Part shown: one piece after another, positions 16,119 to 24,412 of the stretch
Position numbering within the stretch: position 1 is the stretch's first letter
How the letters are laid out: each line of letters opens with the position of its first letter
Source of the DNA: Streptomyces sp. 150FB
GTDB taxonomy: Bacteria; Actinomycetota; Actinomycetes; Streptomycetales; Streptomycetaceae
Length of the DNA stretch: 64,000 nucleotides
Assembly (NCBI RefSeq): GCF_000818195.1
Contig: NZ_JTHL01000001.1
Coordinates: 3,929,021-3,993,020 of the forward strand
Reading direction: 5' to 3'
Notes under the pieces: model-generated
What the model was told of the DNA's origin: nothing
The model's input: only the letters and a program-made list of their open reading frames with translations
The model's database searches: none
Program-made: the position numbers and the translations under genes

Positions 16119-16646
16119 TTGAGAAACCACACGAGCACCTCCCGAGACCGTCCGGGCAGTGTGCTGGAGCGTGACTCCGGGAGACCGGTCTCCGCGCCAT
16201 CGCTCGGGTACGCCGATGGCGGCGGTACGACCACGCTGATCACGGACCTGCCGTACGGGCCGAGGGCGGCCGCGGTCGCTCGGGAAGCCGTCGCTGTAGC
16301 GCTCCACGGCACCGAGGCGGACCTGCTCGACGACGCCCGACTGATCGGTTCGGAACTCGCAACGAATGCGTTCGCTTCGGGGAACCCGCCCCTGGTCCTG
16401 TGTGTGGACCGTAGGAACCCGGTCGTCGGTGGCCTGGAGGTCGAGATCACCGTGACCGACGGTGGCTGCCTTCGACCCCCACCTACCTCTCACCCGGCGC
16501 CCGAGGAGCAGGCCGAATCGGGGCGGGGCCTGGTCCTCGTCGAGGCACTGGCCGACGCCTGGTCCCTGACGACCGGCGCCGACGGCACCCGCGCCTGGTG
16601 CCGGCTGACGCGCACGTCCAGCTCTTCGCCTGCGAGAACGCTCTGA
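16119..16646 (+). CDS. ATP-binding protein, anti-sigma / RsbW-like HATPase
   Basis: About 175 residues with an HATPase_c fold of the short RsbW/SpoIIAB type. The N box is LIGSELATNAFASG, the G1 box is VTDGG, and ESGRGLVLVEALADAW serves as G2, with no histidine-kinase phosphoacceptor domain. In Streptomyces such proteins are anti-sigma factors or general ATP-binding regulators. It opens the radical SAM operon, so a regulatory role is inferred. The TTG at 16119 with a GAGGTGG sequence upstream is the best start; the frame stays open to 16035. Confidence 0.75.
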   Translation: MRNHTSTSRDRPGSVLERDSGRPVSAPSLGYADGGGTTTLITDLPYGPRAAAVAREAVAVALHGTEADLLDDARLIGSELATNAFASGNPPLVLCVDRRNPVVGGLEVEITVTDGGCLRPPPTSHPAPEEQAESGRGLVLVEALADAWSLTTGADGTRAWCRLTRTSSSSPARTL

Positions 16647-16690
16647 TACCCGCGCCCGCAAGATCCTGTCTTCGAAGGAGGCACCACACG

Positions 16691-18001
16691 GTGCGCATCG
16701 ACCATGCGGCCCCGCCGTCCCCGTTCACCGACGCGGCCAGGGCCATCCGCCATCCTCGCGTAGTTGTCGCCCTTCACGAAGGCCTCTACGGCGCCGAGTC
16801 GGGCACCGGCTTCAGTAACCGTGCCTTCCTCACGGCACTCGCCCGCCTCCTGCCGACGGGCCGCCTCTCCGTGGTCTCCCCACCCGTCTCTGAAACAGCG
16901 GTCGCGCACGATCGGCGGTGGAGCTGCGAGGTCCAGCTGATGCTGGAGGAGGCGGAGGCCGAGGTGATCACGATTCCCGAGGTCCAGATGCCCCCGGGGT
17001 CGGTCCGCGGCTCCACCCACCTGTGCGGCCTGGCGGGGAAGGCTGCCGCACGCGTCGCCGATCGCACGAGCCGCTGCCTGCTCGTCGGCCTCGACGTTCC
17101 CTTCCTCGGCCTCGCGGCTTACACGCCACCGACCACAGACCTGCTGCTCGTCCCCCGCTCTGCAGCGGCCCTGACGCGGCCTGGAGACCTGTCCCGAATC
17201 CGCTGGGAACGTGAGGGCCTGCGGGCGGCGACCGCCCAGGGCGGTCGTATCGGGGCCATCTCCACCCACATGCGAGACCACCTCGTCACGAACTGTTCCA
17301 TCCCGCGGGCGGGCATCGTGAACATCCCGAACGGGCTGATCCGAGAGGAGATGGCCAGGCCAACGCATGTTCGGCCCCTGCCCTTCAAGGCTCGAGCCGG
17401 CTTCGTGCTTGCGATGGGGCGCGCTGTGCCCATCAAGGGGTTCGAAGACCTCCTGAAGGCGCTGCACGTTCTGAAGGGCCGAGGAGTCCGTCTGCCGCAC
17501 CTGCTCCTGGCCGCCGTCACGTCGGATGATCACGAGCACCTGACCTCGTACCAGAGGCACCTGGCGGCAGGTATCCGCGCCTACGACTTGTCCGCGACGC
17601 TGATCCCCCGCTTCACCCCCTCCATCCGCTCCTGGCTGCACAGTCCCGCGCTGCGCGCGGTCGTCGTTCCCTCGCGCGAGGAACCCTTCGGACGGATACC
17701 TCTGGAGGCGTTCGCGGCGGGAGCGGGGCCGGTCGTCGCGACCAGCGCCGGCGGACTGGCCCAGACCGTCATCGAAGGCGAGACCGGATTCACCGCCGCA
17801 CCCGGGGACTCCCAGTCTCTGGCCTCCGCCCTGCGCCGAGCCCTGACCACCCTGCCCCGAGAACGCGAACGGCTCCGGAACGCCGGTGCGGCTCTAGTGC
17901 GTTCACGCCACGACTACGAGGCCAGCATCGGCTCCGCCATCGGCAGCATCGCCCCATGGGCTCTGGCTCCGTCGCCCACAGGGGAAAGCAGGGGCCGATG
18001 A
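16691..18001 (+). CDS. Glycosyltransferase, GT4-like
   Basis: A 436-residue protein with the two-Rossmann layout of GT-B enzymes. The C-terminal donor-binding half shows FVLAMGRAVPIKGFEDLLKALHVL, then VVVPSREEPFGRIPLEAFAAGAGPVVATSAGG, the EPFG...E motif of GT4 retaining transferases. The N-terminal half opens RVVVALHEGLYGAESGTGFSNRAFL. The GTG at 16691 has a GAAGGAGG sequence eight bases upstream; an in-frame start further upstream overlaps the previous gene and is unsupported. It would move a sugar from a nucleotide donor onto a pathway intermediate or surface glycan; donor and acceptor are unknown. Its stop overlaps the next start (ATGA). Confidence 0.85.
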   Translation: MRIDHAAPPSPFTDAARAIRHPRVVVALHEGLYGAESGTGFSNRAFLTALARLLPTGRLSVVSPPVSETAVAHDRRWSCEVQLMLEEAEAEVITIPEVQMPPGSVRGSTHLCGLAGKAAARVADRTSRCLLVGLDVPFLGLAAYTPPTTDLLLVPRSAAALTRPGDLSRIRWEREGLRAATAQGGRIGAISTHMRDHLVTNCSIPRAGIVNIPNGLIREEMARPTHVRPLPFKARAGFVLAMGRAVPIKGFEDLLKALHVLKGRGVRLPHLLLAAVTSDDHEHLTSYQRHLAAGIRAYDLSATLIPRFTPSIRSWLHSPALRAVVVPSREEPFGRIPLEAFAAGAGPVVATSAGGLAQTVIEGETGFTAAPGDSQSLASALRRALTTLPRERERLRNAGAALVRSRHDYEASIGSAIGSIAPWALAPSPTGESRGR

Positions 18002-18996
18002 GCTGGCCGGTGGTGCTCATCAGCCTGGAATCCCCGCACTCCTTCTGGCGGTTGTCCGCCGAGCACGAGCGTTTCCTACGTGCTTCTTTCCCGGGTGTGG
18101 ATTTCCGTACGGCCGCCGAGGAGGACGTGCCGTACCGGCTGGCGGAAGTCAGCATCTACTTCGGCTGGCGGTTCGAACCATCGTGGCTGGTCGGCGCGCC
18201 GCATCTGAACTGGATCGCATCCCCGGCCGCCGGTACCGACCATCTGCCCGTTGCCGAGGCGCACTCCGCCGGGGTGGCCCTGACCCGCTCGTACGGGTTT
18301 CACGGCCGCCCCATGGCCGAGCACGCCATGGGGCTGGTCCTGGGCTTCTCTCGCGGGTTGTTCACGAGCCAGCGCGTCCAGCGGAACCGGACCTGGTGGA
18401 AGGACGACCTCGCCGAGGAGTTCTTCGACCTGGCCGGGTCGACGATGACCATCGTCGGCTGCGGCAGCATCGGTGGCCATCTGGCCCGTACCGCGCGCGC
18501 CTTCGGTACGGACGTGATCGGAGTACGACGGACACCGCCTGTGGCGGCGGGGGACGGGATCACCTGGATGCACGCCTCGGCGGTGCACCAGGCCGTCGCC
18601 ATCGCCGACGTGGTGGTCGACCTGCTGCCGGCCACCCGGGCCACGAACCATCTCTTCGACCACGGCCTCTTCGCGGCCTGTAAGCCGGGAGCCGTCTTCC
18701 TCAATCTCGGCCGTGCGACAACCGTCGACCAGTCGGCCCTCCTGGCCGCCCTCAATACCGGCCACCTGCGGGGCGCCGCGCTGGACGTATCCGACCCGAG
18801 GCCCCTGCCCGCTCGCCATCCGCTGCGGCTCCACCCCCGGGTCGTGCTCACGCCGAAGAGTTCGACGCTCTGCCACACGTACATGGACGGGGCGGTCGCG
18901 TTCTTCGCCGAGAACCTGCGCCGATTCCTTGCTGGCCAGCCGCTCAACGGCCTGGCCGAAGTACCCGACGCCCATTCCCCCCTCGCAGGAGGCTGA
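17998..18996 (+). CDS. D-isomer 2-hydroxyacid dehydrogenase homologue lacking the usual catalytic His
   Basis: A 332-residue protein starting at ATG 17998, coupled to the glycosyltransferase. The NAD-binding loop MTIVGCGSIGGHLARTARAFGTDVIGV is clear, and the substrate-binding Arg is present in FLNLGRATTVDQSALL. Two active-site positions look altered. Where family members have a Glu in DVFxxEPLP, this has DVSDPRPLP. Where the acid/base His stands in TPHxxS, this has VLTPKSSTLCH with Lys in place of His. It may therefore be a changed reductase, a decarboxylase-like enzyme or a binding protein. The family assignment is firm; activity is in doubt. Confidence 0.82.
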   Translation: MSWPVVLISLESPHSFWRLSAEHERFLRASFPGVDFRTAAEEDVPYRLAEVSIYFGWRFEPSWLVGAPHLNWIASPAAGTDHLPVAEAHSAGVALTRSYGFHGRPMAEHAMGLVLGFSRGLFTSQRVQRNRTWWKDDLAEEFFDLAGSTMTIVGCGSIGGHLARTARAFGTDVIGVRRTPPVAAGDGITWMHASAVHQAVAIADVVVDLLPATRATNHLFDHGLFAACKPGAVFLNLGRATTVDQSALLAALNTGHLRGAALDVSDPRPLPARHPLRLHPRVVLTPKSSTLCHTYMDGAVAFFAENLRRFLAGQPLNGLAEVPDAHSPLAGG

Positions 18997-18999
18997 CCC

Positions 19000-20112
19000 A
19001 TGCCCACCACCCGCCACCGTGACCTGATCGCAGCCTTCGCGGCTACCGGCCGCAACCACCCCTACCTGGCCTTCACCCTGAACTCGTTGTGCAACCTGGA
19101 CTGCGTGTTCTGCAAGCCCCGCTGCATGCCGGACTACGGGCACAAAGACCGCCCCCTGACCACCGCCGACTACGCGGCCATCGCCGCCGAGGCCGGGATT
19201 TGGAAGATCCGGAAGGCGCACTGCTCCGGCGGCGAACCGACCCTGCGGGCGGACATCCTCGACGTGATCGAGGGCCTCGCCGACGGCCTCGGGTCCGACG
19301 CCGCGATCGGCATGACGAGCCACGGCAACCTACGCCGCGGGCTGAGCGTGGAGAAGCTGCACCGCGCCGGACTGACGTACCTCAACCTCAGCCTACACAG
19401 CCTCGACCCGACGCGATCCGCCACCATCATGGGCGGCGGCGACCCGCGCACGACTCTGCGCACCCTCGATGACGCCCTCTCCCTCGGCCTGCGAGTGAAG
19501 ATCAACTGCGTCCTCCAGCGCACCTACCTGGACGACGCCTTCGCCGTGGCCGAGCTGGCCCGCGACCTGCCTATCGCCGTCCGCCTCATCGAACTCCAGA
19601 ACATCGGGCCCGCACAGGCGCTGTTCGACACCGAGTTCATCAACGAGGCGGACGTCCGCAATCGTCTCCACGAATGGTTCGCGGGTGCGGGGGAGGTCTC
19701 TCGTGAACAGCTCGGGGTCCGTAGCCCCGGGCGGTATCTCCGTCCCGACGGCTGGGCGGGCTCAATCGGCTTCATCTCCAACTCCAGCTGTGCCACATGC
19801 TCCGACGCCAACCGCATCAAGATCACACCCACTGGGGTGGCCCGCCCCTGCATCCTCCACAACCGTGACATCCCCCTGAAGCCCCACCTCGCCGACAGCA
19901 CCCTCGGCGATGCCTTCGCCCACCTCTTCCAGGCCATGCTCGACCGCAACACGAACGACGCCTGGCAGGGCTTCCATTACGTCGACTACGACCTTCGCTG
20001 GGACCGGATGGAGCGTCCCGAGGGCACCCCGGTCCTGCTGCCTCTGCTCCCCGTCCTCCCCTCGGACGCGGCTCAGCCCTCGTGCACCCGAGCCTCCACC
20101 GGAGAGCGGTGA
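19000..20112 (+). CDS. Radical SAM enzyme, MoaA-like with a C-terminal Cys cluster
   Basis: A 370-residue radical SAM protein. The AdoMet cluster motif is CNLDCVFC (CxxxCxxC form) near residue 31, and CSGGEPTLRADIL supplies the GGE box. The C-terminus has CATCSDANRIKITPTGVARPC, very like the second 4Fe-4S site of MoaA, which binds the substrate purine. This suggests a nucleotide-like substrate or a MoaA-derived fold used for another carbon skeleton. It is not MoaA itself, as no other molybdopterin gene is nearby. The ATG at 19000 follows the dehydrogenase stop by three bases. Confidence 0.88.
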   Translation: MPTTRHRDLIAAFAATGRNHPYLAFTLNSLCNLDCVFCKPRCMPDYGHKDRPLTTADYAAIAAEAGIWKIRKAHCSGGEPTLRADILDVIEGLADGLGSDAAIGMTSHGNLRRGLSVEKLHRAGLTYLNLSLHSLDPTRSATIMGGGDPRTTLRTLDDALSLGLRVKINCVLQRTYLDDAFAVAELARDLPIAVRLIELQNIGPAQALFDTEFINEADVRNRLHEWFAGAGEVSREQLGVRSPGRYLRPDGWAGSIGFISNSSCATCSDANRIKITPTGVARPCILHNRDIPLKPHLADSTLGDAFAHLFQAMLDRNTNDAWQGFHYVDYDLRWDRMERPEGTPVLLPLLPVLPSDAAQPSCTRASTGER

Positions 20113-21230
20113 TGGTCGCGGCCGAAGCGCCGCCGCTGTACCCGGGTCTCGGAACGCTGTACGAAGGCGAGTTGGACGCCTACGGGGTCGGGGCCATGAT
20201 GCTCACCCACAAGTGGCAGCCGGCCGATTTACTGGCTCCCCACTCCGACATCGACGTGCGCGTCCTCCTGCCCGAGGCACCCGCGAACTGGGAGGAGTGG
20301 AATCACCGTCTGGCCGCCGCGCATAAGTCCGCGGTCCGCCGGGAGGTCTCCCACAGGCGGCTTCTGGAGCATCCGCCCGGATTCGCGTTCACCGTGACCG
20401 AGGCGGACGGACGGTTCGTCTCCGCACCCGAGCTCGCGACCTGGTCGCTGATCAGCGGGAGCGCCCGGGACTTCCAACGCTGGAAGTCCCAGGCCCAGAT
20501 GGCGCCCTGGTGCGAGGTCGACGAACGCTTCTACCGGGGAATCCTCCAGGCACGGGTCGGAGGCCGGTACCAGTTGGCGGCGGACAGTACCGACAACGTG
20601 GTCGAGGACATCACCGCGTACCGGCGTCACTGCGTGGCCTGGCACTACCTCGCCCCCTGCTGGTTCGCCGCCGCCGCACTCGCGACACGGACCCGCTGCC
20701 CCGGCAAGACGGCCGCGCTCACCCAGTGGCGCCCGGACGGGCTGGACGCGTACGCCGAGCTGTTCCTCCGACACTCCGAAGGCGGACCCGACAGGCGACG
20801 TCGTAGCCCGCGCCACCTGCTCCGCGCGGCACACGTCTCCCTGGAAACGGCCATGCGCCGCATTCCTCAGGCAAGCCGCCCTCCCGACAAGGGCAAGGAG
20901 TCCGCTGCCACCGACTGGGTAATGACCGCCGGAATGCTTCGCGTACGTGTCGCCCGCTGGCTGTACTACCTCGATCCGCCGCCCGGTGTCGCGACCGAGT
21001 ACCTGATCCAGCGGGAGGCGAAGGAACTCCGTTCCGCCGCGCAGACCCTGAACGCGCTCGCGGAGGACGGGGTCACTCCCGCCCAACGCCTGGCCGCCCG
21101 AATGGCCGGGCTGATCCCCACCGGACCGACGACTCCCGACACCCTGCGCACCACCCTCGCGCTCTGGCACCGGCAGAGGTCCACGGTGCAGGACTTCCTC
21201 AGCCTCCCGCCCGGTGCCATCCACCCCTGA
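20112..21230 (+). CDS. Nucleotidyltransferase-like protein
   Basis: A 372-residue protein starting at ATG 20112, overlapping the previous stop by one base. Residues 5-60 (GLGTLYEGELDAYGVGAMMLTHKW, then HSDIDVRVLLPE) fit a nucleotidyltransferase: the SDID pair would bind metal, although the usual GS before the helix is not obvious. The long C-terminal part is helical with EDITAYRRHCVAWHYLAPCWFAAAALATRTRCPGK, resembling the helical domain of DUF4037 or aminoglycoside-type nucleotidyltransferases. It probably activates or modifies a pathway intermediate. Moderate certainty on family, none on substrate. Confidence 0.6.
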   Translation: MVAAEAPPLYPGLGTLYEGELDAYGVGAMMLTHKWQPADLLAPHSDIDVRVLLPEAPANWEEWNHRLAAAHKSAVRREVSHRRLLEHPPGFAFTVTEADGRFVSAPELATWSLISGSARDFQRWKSQAQMAPWCEVDERFYRGILQARVGGRYQLAADSTDNVVEDITAYRRHCVAWHYLAPCWFAAAALATRTRCPGKTAALTQWRPDGLDAYAELFLRHSEGGPDRRRRSPRHLLRAAHVSLETAMRRIPQASRPPDKGKESAATDWVMTAGMLRVRVARWLYYLDPPPGVATEYLIQREAKELRSAAQTLNALAEDGVTPAQRLAARMAGLIPTGPTTPDTLRTTLALWHRQRSTVQDFLSLPPGAIHP

Positions 21231-21246
21231 CACAAGGAGCCTCGCC

Positions 21247-22044
21247 ATGCCCGCGCGTGCGTCCCAGCCCCGCACCCTGAAAACGGCGAAGATCAAGATC
21301 ACGACGAAGTGCAACCGGTCCTGCGACTTCTGCATCTTCGCCGACGGCGCCCAGGGCGAGAACATGGCCCCAGACCTGTTCTCCACCATCCTGACCCGGC
21401 TGGAGACCATCCCTTTCCAGCAGTTGCACATCAACGGCGGCGAACCCACCGTGCACCGGGACTTCCCCGCTCTCAGCGAAGCCGCCCGGACACGCCTGCC
21501 GGACAAGGTCATGGTTCTGGGCACGAACGCCATCACGCTGGCCCGCAACCAGCGGATCATGGAAGCCACGCTCCGCTCGTACGACCAGATCCTCATCGGC
21601 TGCGACGACGAGCACGAGAACTACGCCGAAGTACACGCCGCCGTGCCCCGTCTCCGCGAAGCCGGCAAGACCGTGGTCGTCAACAGCGTGCTGGAAGGCA
21701 TCAGTTCCTCCCGGCTCGTGGAGCTCGCGAGGCTGTGCGACACGTACGGCGCGATCCACGTCACCAACCACGTGCACCACGTCGATGTCGGCCAGCCGTC
21801 GAACAAGCTGCGCGGCATCTGCGACCGCTACCTCGACCAGCACCTGATGATCGAGATGGACGGGTCCTGCTACCGCTGCTTCAACGCCATGGCGAAGGAC
21901 GACAGCGAGTTCAGCATCTGGGACGAGGACTTCGGGGCCAAGGTGTTCGCCCCCCGCGGCCATCACTTCCGGTTCTGCCTGCGCTGCCACGAGTACACGG
22001 ACTCAGGCGCCGCTCTCCTGCCTGCCCGCATTCCGACCGCATGA
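21247..22044 (+). CDS. Radical SAM enzyme
   Basis: A 265-residue radical SAM protein with the cluster motif CNRSCDFC (CxxxCxxC) near residue 24 and INGGEPTVHRDF as the GGE box. A C-terminal cysteine set (CYRCF, later CLRCHEY) may bind an auxiliary cluster, as in SPASM or Twitch proteins, though the spacing is short. It is smaller than most SPASM enzymes. An AAGGAG Shine-Dalgarno seven bases before ATG 21247 sets the start. It sits between the nucleotidyltransferase-like gene and the carbamoyltransferase. Two different radical SAM genes in one operon suggest successive unusual C-C, C-H or epimerisation steps. Substrate unknown. Confidence 0.85.
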   Translation: MPARASQPRTLKTAKIKITTKCNRSCDFCIFADGAQGENMAPDLFSTILTRLETIPFQQLHINGGEPTVHRDFPALSEAARTRLPDKVMVLGTNAITLARNQRIMEATLRSYDQILIGCDDEHENYAEVHAAVPRLREAGKTVVVNSVLEGISSSRLVELARLCDTYGAIHVTNHVHHVDVGQPSNKLRGICDRYLDQHLMIEMDGSCYRCFNAMAKDDSEFSIWDEDFGAKVFAPRGHHFRFCLRCHEYTDSGAALLPARIPTA

Positions 22045-22067
22045 CTCCAGACCGGAGGTACACGACC

Positions 22068-23792
22068 ATGCCCGCAGTCCTCGGGCTGAACTTCCACCAC
22101 GACACCGCCGCCGCCTTGATCGTCGACGGCCGCCTCTACGCGGCAGAAGAGGAACGCTGGAGCGGCGTCAAGCACAACCACCCCACCCGCAAGGGCACGC
22201 TCGCCGCGCCGGTCCGTGCCCTTCAGTGGTGTCTGGAGGCCGCCGGCATCGAACCGCAAGACGTCGACGCCGTCTGGGCCGCCTCCATGCGTCCCAATCC
22301 TGCCGCCGGCTGGTGGCTCACCGAGGAGCGGGACGAACTCGCCGCTCTCTTACCTGCCCCGCTCGGTGGCCATCTCCGCCTCCTCTCCCACCACACCGCC
22401 CATGTGCTCTCCGGGTACCTGCTCTCCGGACACGACCACGCGGCGGGCCTCGTCATTGACGCCGGCGGCTCCTCCCTCGGCTCCGACTTCGGTCCGGGGC
22501 GGGAACGCATCACCGGCTACGACCTGCGGCCGGATCGCATCGACCGCGTCCACCAGAGCATGCCGACGGTGGTCCCAGGCCCTGTCGGCCCTCGGCGCGT
22601 CCACTCCTCCCTCGGGCACTTCTACCGAAACCTGGCCCGCAGAGTGATCCCGCCGGGCGACGAACCCGAGGGCAGCATGATGGCGCTTGCCGCGTTCGGC
22701 GACCCCCAGCGTTACAGTTCGCAGATCCGCGAGCTCGTACTCCTCGGCGACGACGGCGAGGTCAGCATCGGCCACCCCTGGGGCTCGGCGGATAACAGCA
22801 CACCGCTGCTACTCCGTGGCCGCGTCTGGACCGCTGACAACGTCGTGGAGCAAACCGACTCGGAACGGGCCGACCTGGCCGCCACAGTCCAGGAGGTCTT
22901 CTCCGAGTCGGTCATCCACATCGCACGCCATCTGCAACGGCTCACAAGAGCCTCGGCGCTGGTGTTCTCGGGTGGGTGCGCCCTGAACTCCCACCTCAAC
23001 GGCCGACTGGCCGACGACAGCGGCTTCGACACCCTCTTCGTGGCGCCGGCACCACACGACGCGGGCACCGCTGTGGGCGCCGCCTTGTACGCCTGGCACT
23101 ACCAGCTCGGGCAGGAACGTCTCCAGGTGCCGACCGACGCGGCCTGGGGCCCTAACCCGGGCACTCTGAAAGCGGGTGCGATGCCATCCGGGTACCGCGC
23201 TCTGACCGGCCTGGGGGCGGACCTGGCACCGGCGGCGGCAGCGCTGCTCGCTCAGCACCGCATTGTCGGCTGGGTACAGGGACCGCTCGAATTCGGGCCC
23301 CGGGCCCTCGGGCACCGCTCGATCCTCGCCCACCCGGGCCACGCCGCCACGCGGGACCGACTCAACGCGATCAAGCAACGAGCTGCGTACCGCCCGTTCG
23401 CCCCGGCCGTCCTCGCCGAGCACGCCACGGAGTGGTTCATGTCGGCGGGCGACCCCTTCATGAACCGCGTCGCCCACGTCCGCCGGTGCCGAGCCGACCG
23501 CATAGCCGCGGTCACCCACCACGACGGCACCGCGCGCGTCCAATCCGTGGCCCCAGACCATCAGGGCCTGCACGAGCTCCTGCAGCGGTTCCACGAGCAC
23601 ACCGGCCTGCCGCTGCTGTTGAACACCTCCTTCAACCTCAAAGGCACGCCGATCCTGCGATCCGCCGAGCAGGCCGTACAGGCGGCAGCCGGCCTCGGAC
23701 TCGACGCCCTCGCCGTCGGAGACACCCTTCTGATCGCCGACCACGTCCCCGACCCCCGGGCTCTACCCCAGCCATCCTTACGAGAGGGGTGA
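22068..23792 (+). CDS. Carbamoyltransferase, CmcH/NodU/TobZ family
   Basis: A 574-residue O-carbamoyltransferase. The N-terminal Kae1-like (YgjD) domain shows GLNFHHDTAAALIVDG, SHHTAHVLSGYLLSG, VIDAGGSS, FSGGCALNSHLNGRL and HDAGTAVGAALYAW. The C-terminal domain carries the family signature GPLEFGPRALGHRSIL and ends with LLNTSFNLKGTPI. Members transfer carbamoyl from carbamoyl phosphate, via carbamoyl-adenylate, to hydroxyls of antibiotics or sugars. This is the clearest hint that the operon makes a carbamoylated product, probably glycosylated. The ATG at 22068 has GGAGG nine bases upstream. Confidence 0.92.
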   Translation: MPAVLGLNFHHDTAAALIVDGRLYAAEEERWSGVKHNHPTRKGTLAAPVRALQWCLEAAGIEPQDVDAVWAASMRPNPAAGWWLTEERDELAALLPAPLGGHLRLLSHHTAHVLSGYLLSGHDHAAGLVIDAGGSSLGSDFGPGRERITGYDLRPDRIDRVHQSMPTVVPGPVGPRRVHSSLGHFYRNLARRVIPPGDEPEGSMMALAAFGDPQRYSSQIRELVLLGDDGEVSIGHPWGSADNSTPLLLRGRVWTADNVVEQTDSERADLAATVQEVFSESVIHIARHLQRLTRASALVFSGGCALNSHLNGRLADDSGFDTLFVAPAPHDAGTAVGAALYAWHYQLGQERLQVPTDAAWGPNPGTLKAGAMPSGYRALTGLGADLAPAAAALLAQHRIVGWVQGPLEFGPRALGHRSILAHPGHAATRDRLNAIKQRAAYRPFAPAVLAEHATEWFMSAGDPFMNRVAHVRRCRADRIAAVTHHDGTARVQSVAPDHQGLHELLQRFHEHTGLPLLLNTSFNLKGTPILRSAEQAVQAAAGLGLDALAVGDTLLIADHVPDPRALPQPSLREG

Positions 23793-23797
23793 CGGAA

Positions 23798-24412
23798 ATG
23801 GCCGTTGTCAATCTGCCTCACATCCTGACCACACTCGCCACCAGCACATGGGCCGTCGGGGACCGTTCCCGCGCCCGTGTGGCTGCCGGTCTGGCCCTCG
23901 CGATCTACGCCGGGCATACCCGAGATCAGGGCACCCCGTACGTCCAGCATCCGCTCGCCGTCGTCACGGTTCTGCGGTCCGAGCTCGGCGTTACACATCC
24001 CGAAACCCTCCTCCTCGGCCTTTTGCACGACGCACTGGAGGTCGATCCGGGCTCAGAGGCTCTCGTCACCCACCAGCTGGGGGCAGCCTTCGCTGAACGC
24101 CTACGCGCGATGACGCCCGACCATCGGCTCGAACGCCGGCCCAAGGTCCCGGGCGACGAGACCCGATGGCGCGTGAAGACAGCGGCCCTCCCCGCAGAGG
24201 AGCTCCTGATACGGCTGGCCGACCGCATCCACAACCTGCGCGACCTGGCCGCCTCGCCGAACCAAGAACGCCGGCGGAAGTTCGTACGGAACCTCACAGA
24301 CTTCCACCTCCCCCTGGCCGCCGCCGCACGCCGCCTCAGCCCTCACCTGGAAGCCGCACACACGCTGCTCAACGCCGAGTACATCCACCGCCAACAGGAG
24401 ATACGCCCGTGA
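23798..24412 (+). CDS. HD-domain protein related to RelA/SpoT hydrolases
   Basis: A 204-residue protein matching the (p)ppGpp hydrolase-type HD domain: AIYAGHTRDQGTPYVQHPLAVV, then LLGLLHDALE, and LLIRLADRIHNLRDL. The first His, the HD pair and the late Asp of the metal site are present. The usual HDxxED reads HDALEV, so the catalytic second acidic pair is altered. It lacks synthetase and TGS domains, so it resembles small alarmone hydrolases. In this context a phosphohydrolase acting on a pathway nucleotide is as likely. The ATG at 23798 follows the carbamoyltransferase stop by five bases. Confidence 0.78.
   Translation: MAVVNLPHILTTLATSTWAVGDRSRARVAAGLALAIYAGHTRDQGTPYVQHPLAVVTVLRSELGVTHPETLLLGLLHDALEVDPGSEALVTHQLGAAFAERLRAMTPDHRLERRPKVPGDETRWRVKTAALPAEELLIRLADRIHNLRDLAASPNQERRRKFVRNLTDFHLPLAAAARRLSPHLEAAHTLLNAEYIHRQQEIRP

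Noticed and set aside
20229..21596. 455-codon minus-strand frame opposite the nucleotidyltransferase-like gene
   Set aside because: Shadow frame; the operon on the plus strand is continuous and coupled.
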